Positions 9,984-18,996 of a stretch of 64,000 bases of DNA are shown here, piece after piece; position 1 is the stretch's first letter, and each line of letters opens with the position of its first letter. The translations under genes were made by a program, and so were the position numbers. The DNA comes from CAZLMW01 sp964560875. Lineage in GTDB: Bacteria > Myxococcota_A > UBA9042. The stretch spans positions 9,956 to 73,955 of the forward strand of contig CAZLMW010000031.1 of NCBI GenBank assembly GCA_964560875.1. The letters run 5' to 3'. The notes beneath the pieces are model-generated. The model did not search any database, had not been told where the DNA came from, and saw only the letters and a list, made by a program, of their open reading frames with translations.

Positions 9984-10095
9984 GGCACGTGGGCAGCTCG
10001 TGAAGGCTGGTAACCGCGGCGTGCGTTGTCTTTGCCATGCTGTCGGGCGATGGTAGGGCTCGATCAATGCTAGGAATCGAGCAGGGGAGGCGCGT

Positions 10096-10872
10096 ATGGC
10101 TGAGCTGGTTATCGTCACCGGCGCATCTTCGGGCATCGGCGAGGCGGTCGCGCGGGCCTTTGCGGACCAGGGATATCCGGTTGGACTCATCGCGCGTCGC
10201 GCTGACAAGCTTGAGGGCATCGTCGCGTCGCTCCAGTCCAGCGGCAAGACCGCGGCGTACGCGACTGCGGATGTCACCGACCGTGCCGGCCTCGAGGCCG
10301 CGGTCGCCGAGCTAGAGAAGGCTTGCGGCCCCTGCGGAACGCTCATCGCCAACGCCGGCATCCTGCTTCTATCGACCAGCCATCGAAACCGCCCTGAACG
10401 CGTGCTGCAGCAGATGCGCGTCAACTTTGACGGCGTCGTTCACAGCATTCACGCGGTCCTGCCCGGGATGCTCGAGCGGCAGCGCGGTCGGATCTGTGCG
10501 GTTTCATCGGTGGCGGGCTTTCGCGGCATCGGTAACTGGGCCGGCTACAGCGCCACCAAGGCGGCCGTCAACGCGCTGATGGAGTCTTATCGCATCGAGC
10601 TCGGCCCCGAGGGCATCGTCTGCACGACGGTTTGTCCCGGCTACGTCGCGTCGGAGATGACCGACGGGTTCGGCGGTCCCAAGCCGTTCATGATCTCGGC
10701 GGATGCGGCGGGCAAGCACGTCGTCCAGGCGGTTGAAAAGGGCGCGTCACAGGTGATCTTCCCGTGGCAGATGGCGGGCGTGATGTCGGTCGCCAAGGCC
10801 TTGCCCAACTGGGCCTGGGATCGCATTCAGAGGCAGTCCGTGCGCCGCTACGACCCGAGCCAGGACGGCTGA
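10096..10872 (+). CDS. Short-chain dehydrogenase/reductase (SDR)
   Basis: A classical SDR of 258 residues: the NAD(P)-binding TGASSGIG is at the N-terminus, the basic ARRADKL after the second strand suggests NADP preference, then the IANAG motif, the catalytic Ser in AVSSVAGF and the YSATK active site (YxxxK). Length is normal for the family. A strong ribosome-binding site (GGGGAGG at about 10084-10090) sits 5 nt before the ATG. The substrate is not deducible. The stop codon overlaps the start of the following kinase gene (TGATG at 10870-10874), an unusual pairing that implies co-expression. Confidence 0.9.
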   Translation: MAELVIVTGASSGIGEAVARAFADQGYPVGLIARRADKLEGIVASLQSSGKTAAYATADVTDRAGLEAAVAELEKACGPCGTLIANAGILLLSTSHRNRPERVLQQMRVNFDGVVHSIHAVLPGMLERQRGRICAVSSVAGFRGIGNWAGYSATKAAVNALMESYRIELGPEGIVCTTVCPGYVASEMTDGFGGPKPFMISADAAGKHVVQAVEKGASQVIFPWQMAGVMSVAKALPNWAWDRIQRQSVRRYDPSQDG

Positions 10873-11945
10873 TGAGCTCCACCAACATGCGCTGGATGGG
10901 CCGCGAGCTCGACACCCGCTACCTCATCGGCAAGCGGCTCGGTGAGGGCGGTATGGCGGTCGTTCACCGGGCTCGCGATCGGCGGCTCGGGCGCGAAGTC
11001 GCCGTGAAGATCATGCGCACGGACGTTGGGTTCGGCGACGAATACGGCGAACGACTCTACCGCGAGGCGCGCGGCCTGGCCCGGCTCACCCACCCGCACA
11101 TCGTCAGCATTCACGATGTCGGCTATGTCGAAGGTGTCATTTACCTGGTCATGGAGCTGCTCGAGGGCAACGACCTCATCGACGTCATCACCGAACGCGG
11201 CCACCTCGGAATGGCCCTGACCCTGCAGATCGGCAGCCAGGTCGCCGCCGCGCTCGCCGCCGCGCACCAGATCGGCATCATCCATCGCGACATCAAGCCC
11301 GATAACGTCTTCCTGGTGCAGGCCGTAACCGGCGCTTACACCAAGCTGCTCGACTTCTCTTTCGCGTCGCTGCCCACCGAGATGGGCGGCGGCAAGCTGA
11401 CCGAAGAACGCATCGCGTACGGCACCGCCCACTACATGTCGCCCGAACAGGCCCGCGCCCAGGACTGCACGCCGCTGTCGGATGTTTATGGGCTCGGTGT
11501 CCTGCTTTTCGAGCTCATCGCGGGTCAGCTGCCTTACGACGGTTCGGTCGCCGAGGTCCTCGAGTCGCACCGTATCGCGCCGGTCCCGCGCCTCGTCGAG
11601 TACGTGGACACGCTGCCCATGGGCCTGAGCGACCTCATCGAGCAGATGATGCAGAAGGACCCCAACCGCCGTCCGCATTCGGCGTTGCAGGTCGCGCAGC
11701 AGCTGTCGGCGATTCGCGAGTCGTGGCTTGCCGAGCTTGGTCGCGCCGCCGTCAACCAGGCCCGCGGCGGTGCGGTCGGTCACGGCGCCGGTCGTCACGT
11801 CAAAGAGCTCTACGACGACGAGGCTTACACGTCGGGCGAAACGGTCGAGATCCGCTACGACAGCGACTGGTTCAAGCGCGACGACCAGGGCAATCCGGTG
11901 TCATTCACCGACACCGCGCAGGTTAAACGGCCCGACTTCGAGTAG
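10872..11945 (+). CDS. Soluble Hanks-type Ser/Thr kinase with a DFS motif
   Basis: A 357-residue kinase with no transmembrane segment. The glycine loop is GEGGMAVV (24-31), the lysine is K46 in VAVKIM, the catalytic loop is HRDIKPDN (D140) and the activation segment ends at GTAHYMSPEQ. The metal-binding DFG triplet reads DFS (161-163, GAC TTC TCT). The Asp is kept, so activity is possible, but the Gly that allows the loop to flip is Ser. Residues after about 290 are a short tail with no recognised domain. The start at 10872 follows from the TGATG overlap with the SDR stop; upstream in-frame codons lie inside the SDR gene. Confidence 0.88.
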   Translation: MSSTNMRWMGRELDTRYLIGKRLGEGGMAVVHRARDRRLGREVAVKIMRTDVGFGDEYGERLYREARGLARLTHPHIVSIHDVGYVEGVIYLVMELLEGNDLIDVITERGHLGMALTLQIGSQVAAALAAAHQIGIIHRDIKPDNVFLVQAVTGAYTKLLDFSFASLPTEMGGGKLTEERIAYGTAHYMSPEQARAQDCTPLSDVYGLGVLLFELIAGQLPYDGSVAEVLESHRIAPVPRLVEYVDTLPMGLSDLIEQMMQKDPNRRPHSALQVAQQLSAIRESWLAELGRAAVNQARGGAVGHGAGRHVKELYDDEAYTSGETVEIRYDSDWFKRDDQGNPVSFTDTAQVKRPDFE

Positions 11946-11960
11946 CCATGGGCCTGCAAT

Positions 11961-12119
11961 TCAGGGACGGGCGAGCTTGACGTGTTTGAGCTTGGACCCG
12001 GCGACGCCGACGTCGACGAGCATCGGCGGACAGCCTGCGATGACCGCTACACACAGCCCTGAGATGGCGATCACTGCCGCGCGAACACGCATTGGATGGC
12101 GTGAATGGGCGGTCATCAT
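11961..12119 (-). CDS. Small predicted lipoprotein
   Basis: A 52-residue frame (ATG at 12119 or the adjacent ATG at 12116) with a basic N-terminus, a hydrophobic stretch AAVIAISGLCVAVIAGC whose AGC fits a lipobox, and a short mature tail CPPMLVDVGVAGSKLKHVKLARP. It begins 8 nt after the stop of the ferritin-like lipoprotein gene on the same strand, so it is likely the last gene of that operon. No function can be assigned. The shortness makes it less certain than its neighbours. Confidence 0.45.
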   Translation of the reverse strand: MMTAHSRHPMRVRAAVIAISGLCVAVIAGCPPMLVDVGVAGSKLKHVKLARP

Positions 12120-12126
12120 GCGGCCG

Positions 12127-13635
12127 TCATGAAGCCGCGGGGATCGACGCGACGGACGCGCATGCGGCACGGTCACCGAGCAGCGCATCCATGCACGGCT
12201 TGATGACCCGCAAGCGTGCCCGCTCACAGACATCGTGCCACTGCGAGGCGGTCAGGCGGCCCCAGGCGTTCCAGCTCGTGGCGTCGAATCCGTCGACCGT
12301 TGGATCGTGACCAGCCGGCACCTCGATCGGCGCAGCGAGGGCCTCTTCGAAAGCGACCTGCGCGGCCGCGAGGACCGCATAATCACCCTTGTCGATGGCC
12401 CAGCGCACGAAGCGCCAGGCGAGCTCGGCGTGGCGGGTTTCGTCTTCCGCGATGGTGGCGAGCGCGTCGCGAACGTGCCCATGACGGGCTCTTCCGGCGG
12501 CGGTTTGCGCGAGCAGGGCGGCCGTCGTCTCGCCGATGCAGCCTTCGACGACGGCGGCGGCAACAGCGTCGGCCAGCGTCGCGCTCGGTTGCGCGCCAGC
12601 AAGATCCAGCGGTCCAGGGCCGAACACACCGTCGGCGAGCGACGAGGCGATTCCAAAACACAGACGCGCGTGTTCCACCTCGTCGATGGCGGCGCGATGG
12701 GCGTCCGTGACCAGCTCCGGCGGGGCTCCACAGACGAGCAGGTCCATCGAAAAGCGCGCAAACGAAGCGATCGAAGCGTGCTCGGCGGCCGCGTCGGCAA
12801 GCCACGCGTCGCGCAGTCCGGCAGCGGTTTTCGCGTCCGGCACCGCAGCGTCCGACTCGCGGTGGTCAGCCCAGTCGATGCGCGCCACGGCGTCGGCCAA
12901 ACGCGCGTGCCCACCGATCAGCAACGGCCGCCCGCAACAGGCACCGACGCAGTAGTAGTAGCAGCACTTGTCGCCCTCGAGCCCCGCGAATCCAGTCGCC
13001 GGGTTGCAGCAGCCGTCCTTGACGACGCCGGGGATCGGGCAGCCATGGGGCGGCATCGGGTATTTCGTTTGGTCGGGCGGCAGCGGCTTGCCGAATGGAT
13101 GGTTGGGCGACGCGGCATAGAGCAGCTGCTTGGTCGTGTAGCAGGTCTTCGTCGCGTTCTTGCCGTTCTTGCACACCGGAGCCGGGGTCATGATCGGCGG
13201 CAGCACCGGTCCGCCTGCGTCGGTCCCGGTTGAGCCCGAATCTGCGGCCGTGCCTGCATCGACTGGGTTGGTCGTGCCGGCGTCCGTCGGGTTGGTCGTT
13301 CCCGCGTCGCTTGGGCTGGTCGTGCCCGCGTCGTTGGAGGTCGGCGAGCCAGCGTCTTGCGGGTTGGCTGTTCCCGCGTCTTTGGCTGTCGTCGTGTTCG
13401 TGTCGGTCGGGCTGGACGCATCGACGGGAGCCGCTGCATCGGTGGCCGAGCCGCTGTCTGCCGTCGTGGTCGTGTCAGCTGAACCCGCTGTGTCCGTGAC
13501 TGTGCCGGAGCCGGAATCCGTCGCCGACGTAGTGGTCGTGTTGCCGGTCCCCGAGGTGCCGCAAGCCGCGGTCAACGCTGTGGCCGCAATCGCCGTCATC
13601 AAACGCCGATAGAGGCGCCCTTCGATGTCAAACAT
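12127..13635 (-). CDS. Lipoprotein with low-complexity linker and ferritin-like C-terminal domain
   Basis: A 502-residue protein. The N-terminus (TAIAATALTAACG) has a lipobox at AAC. About 110 residues rich in Asp, Thr, Ser, Gly and Ala follow, including repeated DAGTTNP-type units, then a Cys-rich region (about 150-235, with CCYYYCVGACCG). The C-terminal 230 residues look like a ferritin-like four-helix bundle: AEHASIASFARF, DEVEHARLCFG and AEDETRHAELAW supply the spaced Glu and E-x-x-H ligands of a di-metal site. An outer-membrane or surface-exposed ferritin-like oxidase or iron-handling protein is inferred. The start is the ATG at 13635; an internal ATG at 13599 nearer the lipobox is possible. 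Confidence 0.75.
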   Translation of the reverse strand: MFDIEGRLYRRLMTAIAATALTAACGTSGTGNTTTTSATDSGSGTVTDTAGSADTTTTADSGSATDAAAPVDASSPTDTNTTTAKDAGTANPQDAGSPTSNDAGTTSPSDAGTTNPTDAGTTNPVDAGTAADSGSTGTDAGGPVLPPIMTPAPVCKNGKNATKTCYTTKQLLYAASPNHPFGKPLPPDQTKYPMPPHGCPIPGVVKDGCCNPATGFAGLEGDKCCYYYCVGACCGRPLLIGGHARLADAVARIDWADHRESDAAVPDAKTAAGLRDAWLADAAAEHASIASFARFSMDLLVCGAPPELVTDAHRAAIDEVEHARLCFGIASSLADGVFGPGPLDLAGAQPSATLADAVAAAVVEGCIGETTAALLAQTAAGRARHGHVRDALATIAEDETRHAELAWRFVRWAIDKGDYAVLAAAQVAFEEALAAPIEVPAGHDPTVDGFDATSWNAWGRLTASQWHDVCERARLRVIKPCMDALLGDRAACASVASIPAAS

Positions 13636-13744
13636 CGTGTTCTCCGCATCCTGCCTGTTGTCAAAACCCGCCGGAGGGTAGCGAATCCGCGGTCATCCAT
13701 CCACGCGCGCGGCGGTGAAAGCTCGCGTCGCGCAGAGCGCACGG

Positions 13745-16636
13745 CTACCTCCAGGCGCGGCTGAGGCTGACTCCGAAGACCCGCCCGCGACGCCAGGTCT
13801 GCGTGACCTCGTTGCCCTGACGACGCTCCACCGCAGGATCGAGCAGGTTGCGCGCCTTCAAGCCGAGCTTGAAACCATGCCCGGCGTTGATCTTCACGAC
13901 CGCGTCGAGCTGGTGCACGGCCTGCTCATAGACATCCGGGGCACCCAGCGCCCCCACCTCGGCGATCCGCGGCCCGAACGCGTTGTAGAGAAGGGTCACG
14001 CTGTGGCCGAAGTCGACATCGTCCCAGCCGACCTGGAAATTGACGAGCCACGGCGATTGTCCTTGCAGCGGTCGGTCCTTGCTCGTCTGGATCGTTGAGC
14101 CATCGCTGGGCAGCGTCACCGTCGACGAAATCAGCGCGCCATTGGCCGATACGAAGATGTCCGACAGGCCCTTGTGTAGCCAGCCAAGGTGTTTGCGCGC
14201 CTCCAGCTCGATGCCGAGATTGTGGGCGGCGTCGGCGTTGGCGAACGTCACCGAAAGCTGCGCGCTGGGCACCACGATGGTCTCGATCGGCTGCTGAAAA
14301 CGCTTGAAGAACAGACCCGCGGACAGCACCTCGCCCTCGCCAATGAAGAACTCCCAGCGGGCGTCGACGTGATCGATCAGCGTTCGTTGAAGCTGCGGAT
14401 TGCCGAACAGCTGTCGGCCGCCCGTGACTTCGTTGAAGGTCGCCGGCGATAGCTCGCGCAGGTCGGGACGAGACACGGTTCGCGCGACGGCAAAACGCAC
14501 CAGCATCGCCTCGCGCAGGGTGTAGGTCAGCGACGCGCCCGGCAGTACATCGTTGGTGGTCAGCGCGGAGGTGACCGGCTCGTGGTCGGCGTTGAACGGC
14601 TCGTAGGTCTGCATCGCCTGGTTGCTGTGTTCAAATCGCAGGCCGCCTTCGACGCGCAGCTTCTTCGTCAGCAGCATCCCGGCCTTTGCGTAGACGCTGA
14701 TCATCCGCTCGGCACCGTCGTAGTTGTCCGTTTCGAGCGTCGTCTCTTCGAACTGAAAGCCGTCCTTGCCGATGTTGGCGGGCGTGAAGATGCGGTCGGG
14801 CTCCAGCCGCAACACGGCGTCGTCGTTGCTCCGCGGCCCCTTGTGCAAGAACTTGTAGCGGCGCGTGTCGACATGGCGGCTCTTGAGTCGGCCCGCGGTG
14901 CCGACGTCGAGGTGGACGGGTTTTCCGTGGCGCCGAGCCAGCGTCCAGCCGACGTTGAGCCCGAGGTCGTGGTTGACGTCGGTCAGGTCGGAAAAGACCC
15001 GGCGGTTGCCCTCGGGTCGGTCGCTCAGAAACCACTCACCGGACACCTGGTCGAGGTCATAGCGCACCTGCCGCCGGTCGGGCTCGCCGCGCGTCGCTGC
15101 GAAAAGGGCGTAGCGCCAGGTGAACTCGCCGTCCTTGAGCCACGGCAATGGGTGGGTGCCCGACAAGATCTGGCCCGCCAACATGCGCTCGACCCAGCGC
15201 AGCCACGACACGCGGATATCGGTGGCCACATCGCGGTTTTCGCCTTCGTAAATGCGCGCTTCATCATCGGACAAGCGGGCTACGACGGCGGTTGTTCGCA
15301 GCTCGTGGCCGGATTTCCACGCCAGACCCGCCGTCAGGAACCCGCCGAGGCTGACGGTGTTGTTGAGCTCTTCGAAGTTGTAGCGGTGCGCGAGCTCGAG
15401 GTTGCCGCCTTCGCCGACCGTGAAGATGCGCATCTTCCGCGCCTTCTGCTGCCAGTTGTTGCCATAGCTGACCGACGCGAGCCAGCCGCCGTCGCCTCCG
15501 AGCAGGGACATGGGCTTGCCGAGGGTCGCCGAAAACCCGACGTCCGGCGGCGCGATGCGTTTGCCGATCGCCCAGTCTCCGGCGGCCGCTTCGCCGAACG
15601 CCTCGAGCTCTGCGCCCGTGTATCCCCGCGAGCTGAACATGTCGCGCTTGAGCAATGGCGCGTTGCGGCTTGCGTTGTCGACGCTCGCAGGCAAAGCGCG
15701 ATGGCCGCCGTCCAATCCCAGCCAATCGGTGCCGCCTCTTGCGCCGGTCAGGCCCTCGGTAAAGGTCGTGCCCAGTCGGAAACCAACCGAGAAGCCCGCC
15801 GACGCGACAAGACCCTTGGGAAACGCGCGGGTCCGCAGCTGGACCGAACCGCCGCCGAAGCCTCCGGGGCGATCCGGCGACCACGTCTTTTGGATGACAA
15901 TGCCGCTGAGCATGCCGGTCGGAAAGAGGTCGAGCGGGACGACGCGGCGCTCCGGATCCGGGCTGGGCAGCGACGAGCCGTCGAGCGATGTGGACGAGTA
16001 CCGCTCGCCAAGGCCGCGCACGTACACGTAACGACCGCCCACGATGGACACGCCGGTCACGCGTTTGAGGGCGCCGGCCGCGTCCCCGTCGCCGCTGCGG
16101 GACATCTGCTCGGCGCCGATGATGTCGCTGACCGCCCCGCTGTTCTTGCGCTCGGCCAGCAGCTCGACAGTGCCGCCGACGATGCGCGGCGCCGCGATGA
16201 CGAAATCGTCCAGCGCCACACCGGCAGGAGCGAGCGCCACGGTGACGGTGACCTCGCCGGCTTCGGGCACGGCAAGCGCTTCGATCCGTGCGGTCGCATA
16301 GCCGGGCCGGATGACGACGAGATCGCGCTTCCCGGCGGCCACCATGACGCGGAACCGACCCGCACGATCCGACGCCGCCGACGCCGAGCTGCCGCGGACA
16401 TAGACCCGCGCGTTCGCGATGGGCCGCTTGCGTTGCACGTCGTGAACCCGCCCGGCGATGAGGCCCTTTGGACCGGCAACCTCCTCGACGGGCGAGTTGT
16501 CGACGCACTGCTTGGGTGGCTCAGCCGCGTCGACCGTGCCGATACTGAGCCCAGCAAGCACCAGCGCCAGGCACATTGGGGCGACCATGCGGCCCATCCT
16601 GTCTTTTTCAACAGGGCCCGCCCCGAGCAAAGTCAT
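13745..16636 (-). CDS. TonB-dependent outer-membrane receptor with carboxypeptidase-regulatory-like domain
   Basis: A 963-residue receptor. A signal peptide (CLALVLAGLSIGTVDA) is followed by a carboxypeptidase-regulatory-like beta-sandwich (about 58-140, GLIAGRVHDVQRKRPIANARV), a plug domain (about 165-285, with GGRYVYVRGLGERYSST and SPDPERRVVPLDLFP) and a beta barrel to the C-terminus. It would bind a large or scarce ligand outside the cell and pull it in using TonB energy; the ligand is unknown. The ATG at 16636 overlaps the stop of the upstream TPR gene (ATGA at 16633-16636), which fixes the start better than codons further upstream. It is the last gene of the TonB2-type operon that starts at 23458. 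Confidence 0.92.
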   Translation of the reverse strand: MTLLGAGPVEKDRMGRMVAPMCLALVLAGLSIGTVDAAEPPKQCVDNSPVEEVAGPKGLIAGRVHDVQRKRPIANARVYVRGSSASAASDRAGRFRVMVAAGKRDLVVIRPGYATARIEALAVPEAGEVTVTVALAPAGVALDDFVIAAPRIVGGTVELLAERKNSGAVSDIIGAEQMSRSGDGDAAGALKRVTGVSIVGGRYVYVRGLGERYSSTSLDGSSLPSPDPERRVVPLDLFPTGMLSGIVIQKTWSPDRPGGFGGGSVQLRTRAFPKGLVASAGFSVGFRLGTTFTEGLTGARGGTDWLGLDGGHRALPASVDNASRNAPLLKRDMFSSRGYTGAELEAFGEAAAGDWAIGKRIAPPDVGFSATLGKPMSLLGGDGGWLASVSYGNNWQQKARKMRIFTVGEGGNLELAHRYNFEELNNTVSLGGFLTAGLAWKSGHELRTTAVVARLSDDEARIYEGENRDVATDIRVSWLRWVERMLAGQILSGTHPLPWLKDGEFTWRYALFAATRGEPDRRQVRYDLDQVSGEWFLSDRPEGNRRVFSDLTDVNHDLGLNVGWTLARRHGKPVHLDVGTAGRLKSRHVDTRRYKFLHKGPRSNDDAVLRLEPDRIFTPANIGKDGFQFEETTLETDNYDGAERMISVYAKAGMLLTKKLRVEGGLRFEHSNQAMQTYEPFNADHEPVTSALTTNDVLPGASLTYTLREAMLVRFAVARTVSRPDLRELSPATFNEVTGGRQLFGNPQLQRTLIDHVDARWEFFIGEGEVLSAGLFFKRFQQPIETIVVPSAQLSVTFANADAAHNLGIELEARKHLGWLHKGLSDIFVSANGALISSTVTLPSDGSTIQTSKDRPLQGQSPWLVNFQVGWDDVDFGHSVTLLYNAFGPRIAEVGALGAPDVYEQAVHQLDAVVKINAGHGFKLGLKARNLLDPAVERRQGNEVTQTWRRGRVFGVSLSRAWR

Positions 16637-17814
16637 CGCGGGCACCTCGAGGCGTCTTCCTTGCAAGCGGCCATGACGCGGCGCAGCTCAGTGGCTCGGG
16701 CGAAGAGGTCTGCGTCGTTGATCCCGTGCAACGACCGCTGCGCGTCCCGATGGCGACCGCTTCGGAATTGCGCGTACGCGAGGGCGTAGCGGAGCTCGTC
16801 GTCGCCCTGCAGGCACTGTTTTGCGAGGGCCGGCGCCATGGTCGCGGCCGCTTCGTACCGCTCGAGCTCGATCAACAGGCCGATGCGCTGGCGAAGTTTT
16901 CGCGCGGGATCGAGGACGCGGGCGTTGGTGCGGAGCGCGCGGTTGAGCATTCCTGCGCGCCGGTACAGCTCCGCTGCCTCGACGGCGAGTTTCGGCCACC
17001 GCATCGAGGCGGCGTCCAGGCGTCGCGCAGAGATCACGATCTTGCCCGCGTCGAGCCAGCAGCGGGCCAGCAGCACCGCGGTGGCGCGATCGTGGGGATA
17101 GCGCAAGCGGGCGTCTTCCAGCAGCGCGGCGGCGCGCAGATGCGCTCCGGACCGGCGCATTCCCTCGGCGACGGCGAGGCGATCGGCCGCGGTCGCGTCC
17201 GGGTGGGCGAAGAGCCGCTTGCCGATCTGTTGCGCGGCCTGAAAGAGGCCGAGTTCGACCAGCAAGAGCACGCGACGTCGCGCAAACACGATGCTCTTTG
17301 GAAACATCGTGCCCCCGGCGACCAGCGCGGCGTACGCCGCTTTCTTGTCGCCCAACATCCGCCAACAGCGGGCACGCAGCATCCAGGTGCCGACGGTCTT
17401 TCGGCCAGCCTCCCCCGCCGCGTCGAGGGCGCCGAGCGCCTCCTTGTAGCGCTTCGAACCGGCATACGCCTGCGCCAGGAAGACGCGGGCAAGCGGGTCC
17501 TTCTGACCAGCCTGGATCGCGGCCTGCAAGAACGCGGCGGCCGGCGCCCACAGTTTGCGCCGCAGCGAAATCACGCCCCGAAGCGTGTAGTACTGCGCCT
17601 TGTCGATCGTCTCGCCGTTGGCGCCCTTGTCGTCGGGGCTGATCTGCTCCAGCTCGGCCGCCGCCCGATCGACGTGTCCGTCGCGCAACAACATGGCGGC
17701 GAGGGCCACACGGTCGGGCTCGTCGTCAGCATGGACCGACGTGGCCCCGACGCTCGCGATCGCGAAGGCGACCGCGCCGACGACCGCCATCTTGTGCCGG
17801 TAAACCGCGTTCAT
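16633..17814 (-). CDS. Periplasmic TPR protein of the TonB2-type system
   Basis: A 393-residue exported protein. The signal peptide (AVVGAVAFAIASVGATSVHA) ends near residue 29; the rest is a chain of helical repeats (LRDGHVDRAAAELEQI, PAAAFLQAAIQAG, SKRYKEALGALDAAG) typical of tetratricopeptide repeats. In TonB2 loci of vibrios and relatives a TPR protein follows tonB in just this position, probably as a scaffold between TonB and the receptor. The ATG at 17814 overlaps the TonB stop (ATGA at 17811-17814) and its own stop overlaps the receptor start. Confidence 0.85.
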   Translation of the reverse strand: MNAVYRHKMAVVGAVAFAIASVGATSVHADDEPDRVALAAMLLRDGHVDRAAAELEQISPDDKGANGETIDKAQYYTLRGVISLRRKLWAPAAAFLQAAIQAGQKDPLARVFLAQAYAGSKRYKEALGALDAAGEAGRKTVGTWMLRARCWRMLGDKKAAYAALVAGGTMFPKSIVFARRRVLLLVELGLFQAAQQIGKRLFAHPDATAADRLAVAEGMRRSGAHLRAAALLEDARLRYPHDRATAVLLARCWLDAGKIVISARRLDAASMRWPKLAVEAAELYRRAGMLNRALRTNARVLDPARKLRQRIGLLIELERYEAAATMAPALAKQCLQGDDELRYALAYAQFRSGRHRDAQRSLHGINDADLFARATELRRVMAACKEDASRCPR

Positions 17815-18446
17815 GTGAGCTTGAACCGCAGCGTTTGCCGGGCCCACACCTTGACCGGCCGCCCCTGGTATTCGGCGGGCACGAAGCGCCACTGGCGGAC
17901 CGCGTCCTGCGCCGCTTCATCGAACACCCCGGCGGGCTGGGCCTCGAGCACTTTGACGCGCTCGACCTGCCCCGAGGCCCCGACCAGCAGGCTCAGCACG
18001 ATCTTGCCCTGGACACCGCGGGCCCGGGCGCGCGGCGGGTAGCGGGGCGCGACCCGCTGGACGGGCCGCGGCGGCCGGTCGACGGAGCCCTCTGTCATCA
18101 CGAGGTTCTTGGCGGCCGCCCCCTGCGCCACAAGCTCGTCCGAATCAAGCCCGAGGTCGAGACCGCCCATAGCCCCACCGACATCGACCCCCGACAGCCC
18201 TGTCTGCAGCTTTGGAGCCGGCGCGCGTGCGGTCCGGCGAGCCTTGCTGCGGCGCTTCTTCGGCTTGGGAGACTTGGGTTTAGGGCGGCGTTTCCTGGGC
18301 GCCTTCACCGCCATGGCGACGGCCTTCTTGTGGTCGTGCTGGGCCTTGTCGACCTCGCCGCGACTGATCACGGTCATCAGGCCGATCACGCCGATCGTCC
18401 CGCAAGCCATCGCGATGAACGCGCAGATGTGTCGGAACACAGCCAT
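17811..18446 (-). CDS. tonB: TonB-like energy transducer
   Basis: A 211-residue protein with one N-terminal transmembrane helix (ICAFIAMACGTIGVIGLMTVI), a Lys/Pro/Arg-rich rigid linker (PRKRRPKPKSPKPKKRR) and a C-terminal TonB domain (PRYPPRARARGVQGKIVL to DAVRQWRFVPAEYQGRPV). It transfers proton-motive energy from the ExbB/ExbD complex to the outer-membrane receptor. The ATG at 18446 overlaps a TGA (18448-18446) that ends a 48-codon reading frame created by the 146-bp insertion between exbD and tonB, and GAGGAGGAA just upstream is a good ribosome-binding site. Confidence 0.9.
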   Translation of the reverse strand: MAVFRHICAFIAMACGTIGVIGLMTVISRGEVDKAQHDHKKAVAMAVKAPRKRRPKPKSPKPKKRRSKARRTARAPAPKLQTGLSGVDVGGAMGGLDLGLDSDELVAQGAAAKNLVMTEGSVDRPPRPVQRVAPRYPPRARARGVQGKIVLSLLVGASGQVERVKVLEAQPAGVFDEAAQDAVRQWRFVPAEYQGRPVKVWARQTLRFKLT

Positions 18447-18616
18447 CAACCCGCTTCCTCCTCGGTGGCGCGGCGCGGCACCGCGCCACAAGGCGTTGTT
18501 GCGTTTCTTCGCACCGCAAGCGGTGCTGCGCGCGAAGCCAGCCTGCGGCATGGCCGCTTGCTGGTCGCCACATACGGGGTCGGCGGCTTCATCAGCCCGC
18601 TTCCTCCTCTGTGGCG
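18444..18616 (-). repeat. 146-bp structured insertion bounded by 27-bp direct repeats (exbD-tonB junction)
   Basis: The 27-bp junction at 18444-18470 is repeated at 18590-18616 with two mismatches. Each copy holds the same functional parts on the minus strand: codons for ATEEEAG, a stop, a GAGGAGGAA ribosome-binding site and an ATG overlapping the stop. The right copy ends the true exbD; the left copy starts tonB. Between them is a 48-codon frame (MKPPTPYVATSK to RRATEEEAG) with ATGA coupling at both ends. The insert is full of palindromes: GTGGCGCGG with CCGCGCCAC, GCACCGC AA GCGGTGC, and CTTCGC with GCGAAG around the latter. It looks like a miniature palindromic element or a junction duplication, not a conserved gene. 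Confidence 0.6.
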
Positions 18617-18996
18617 ACGGCGACGTCCTTCGCGCCGGCGAGGCGACACTTGTCGACGACATCCACGAGCTTTTCGGCCGGCACCTGGCGGTCGGTGATG
18701 ACGAGCACCTGGCCGGAGGCAGAGCCGCGCAACAGCTCGCGAATTCGGCTTTGCAGCATCCAGGCCTTGACCGGCGAGCGGTCGACGTAGATGGCGCCGT
18801 CCCGCTCGATGTGGACCCGCAACGCCTTGGTCGACGCCCGCTGCGCGCTTGCGGCGCTGGGGCGTTGGATGTCCAGCTTCATGTCCTTGACGAAGGTCGT
18901 CGACACCATGAAGAAGATCAGCAGGATGAAGACCATGTCGATCAGCGGCGCGATGTTGACCTCGGCCTCGGCCTCCTGGCGGCGCATTCGTCGCAT
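18592..18996 (-). CDS. exbD: ExbD/TolR-family proton-channel subunit
   Basis: The 134-residue protein has the short cytoplasmic N-terminus RRMRRQEAEAEVNIAPLIDM, where the Asp in the single transmembrane helix (PLIDMVFILLIFFMVSTTF) is the conserved proton-relay residue of ExbD/TolR. A periplasmic domain of about 85 residues ends DRQVPAEKLVDVVDKCRLAG. It pairs with the ExbB upstream to power TonB. The start at 18996 is fixed by the ATGA overlap with the exbB stop (18996-18998). Confidence 0.92.
   Translation of the reverse strand: MRRMRRQEAEAEVNIAPLIDMVFILLIFFMVSTTFVKDMKLDIQRPSAASAQRASTKALRVHIERDGAIYVDRSPVKAWMLQSRIRELLRGSASGQVLVITDRQVPAEKLVDVVDKCRLAGAKDVAVATEEEAG

Noticed and set aside
14582..16789. 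735-codon plus-strand frame across the TonB receptor
   Set aside because: Antisense shadow of a receptor with recognisable plug and barrel sequences; such frames are common at high GC.
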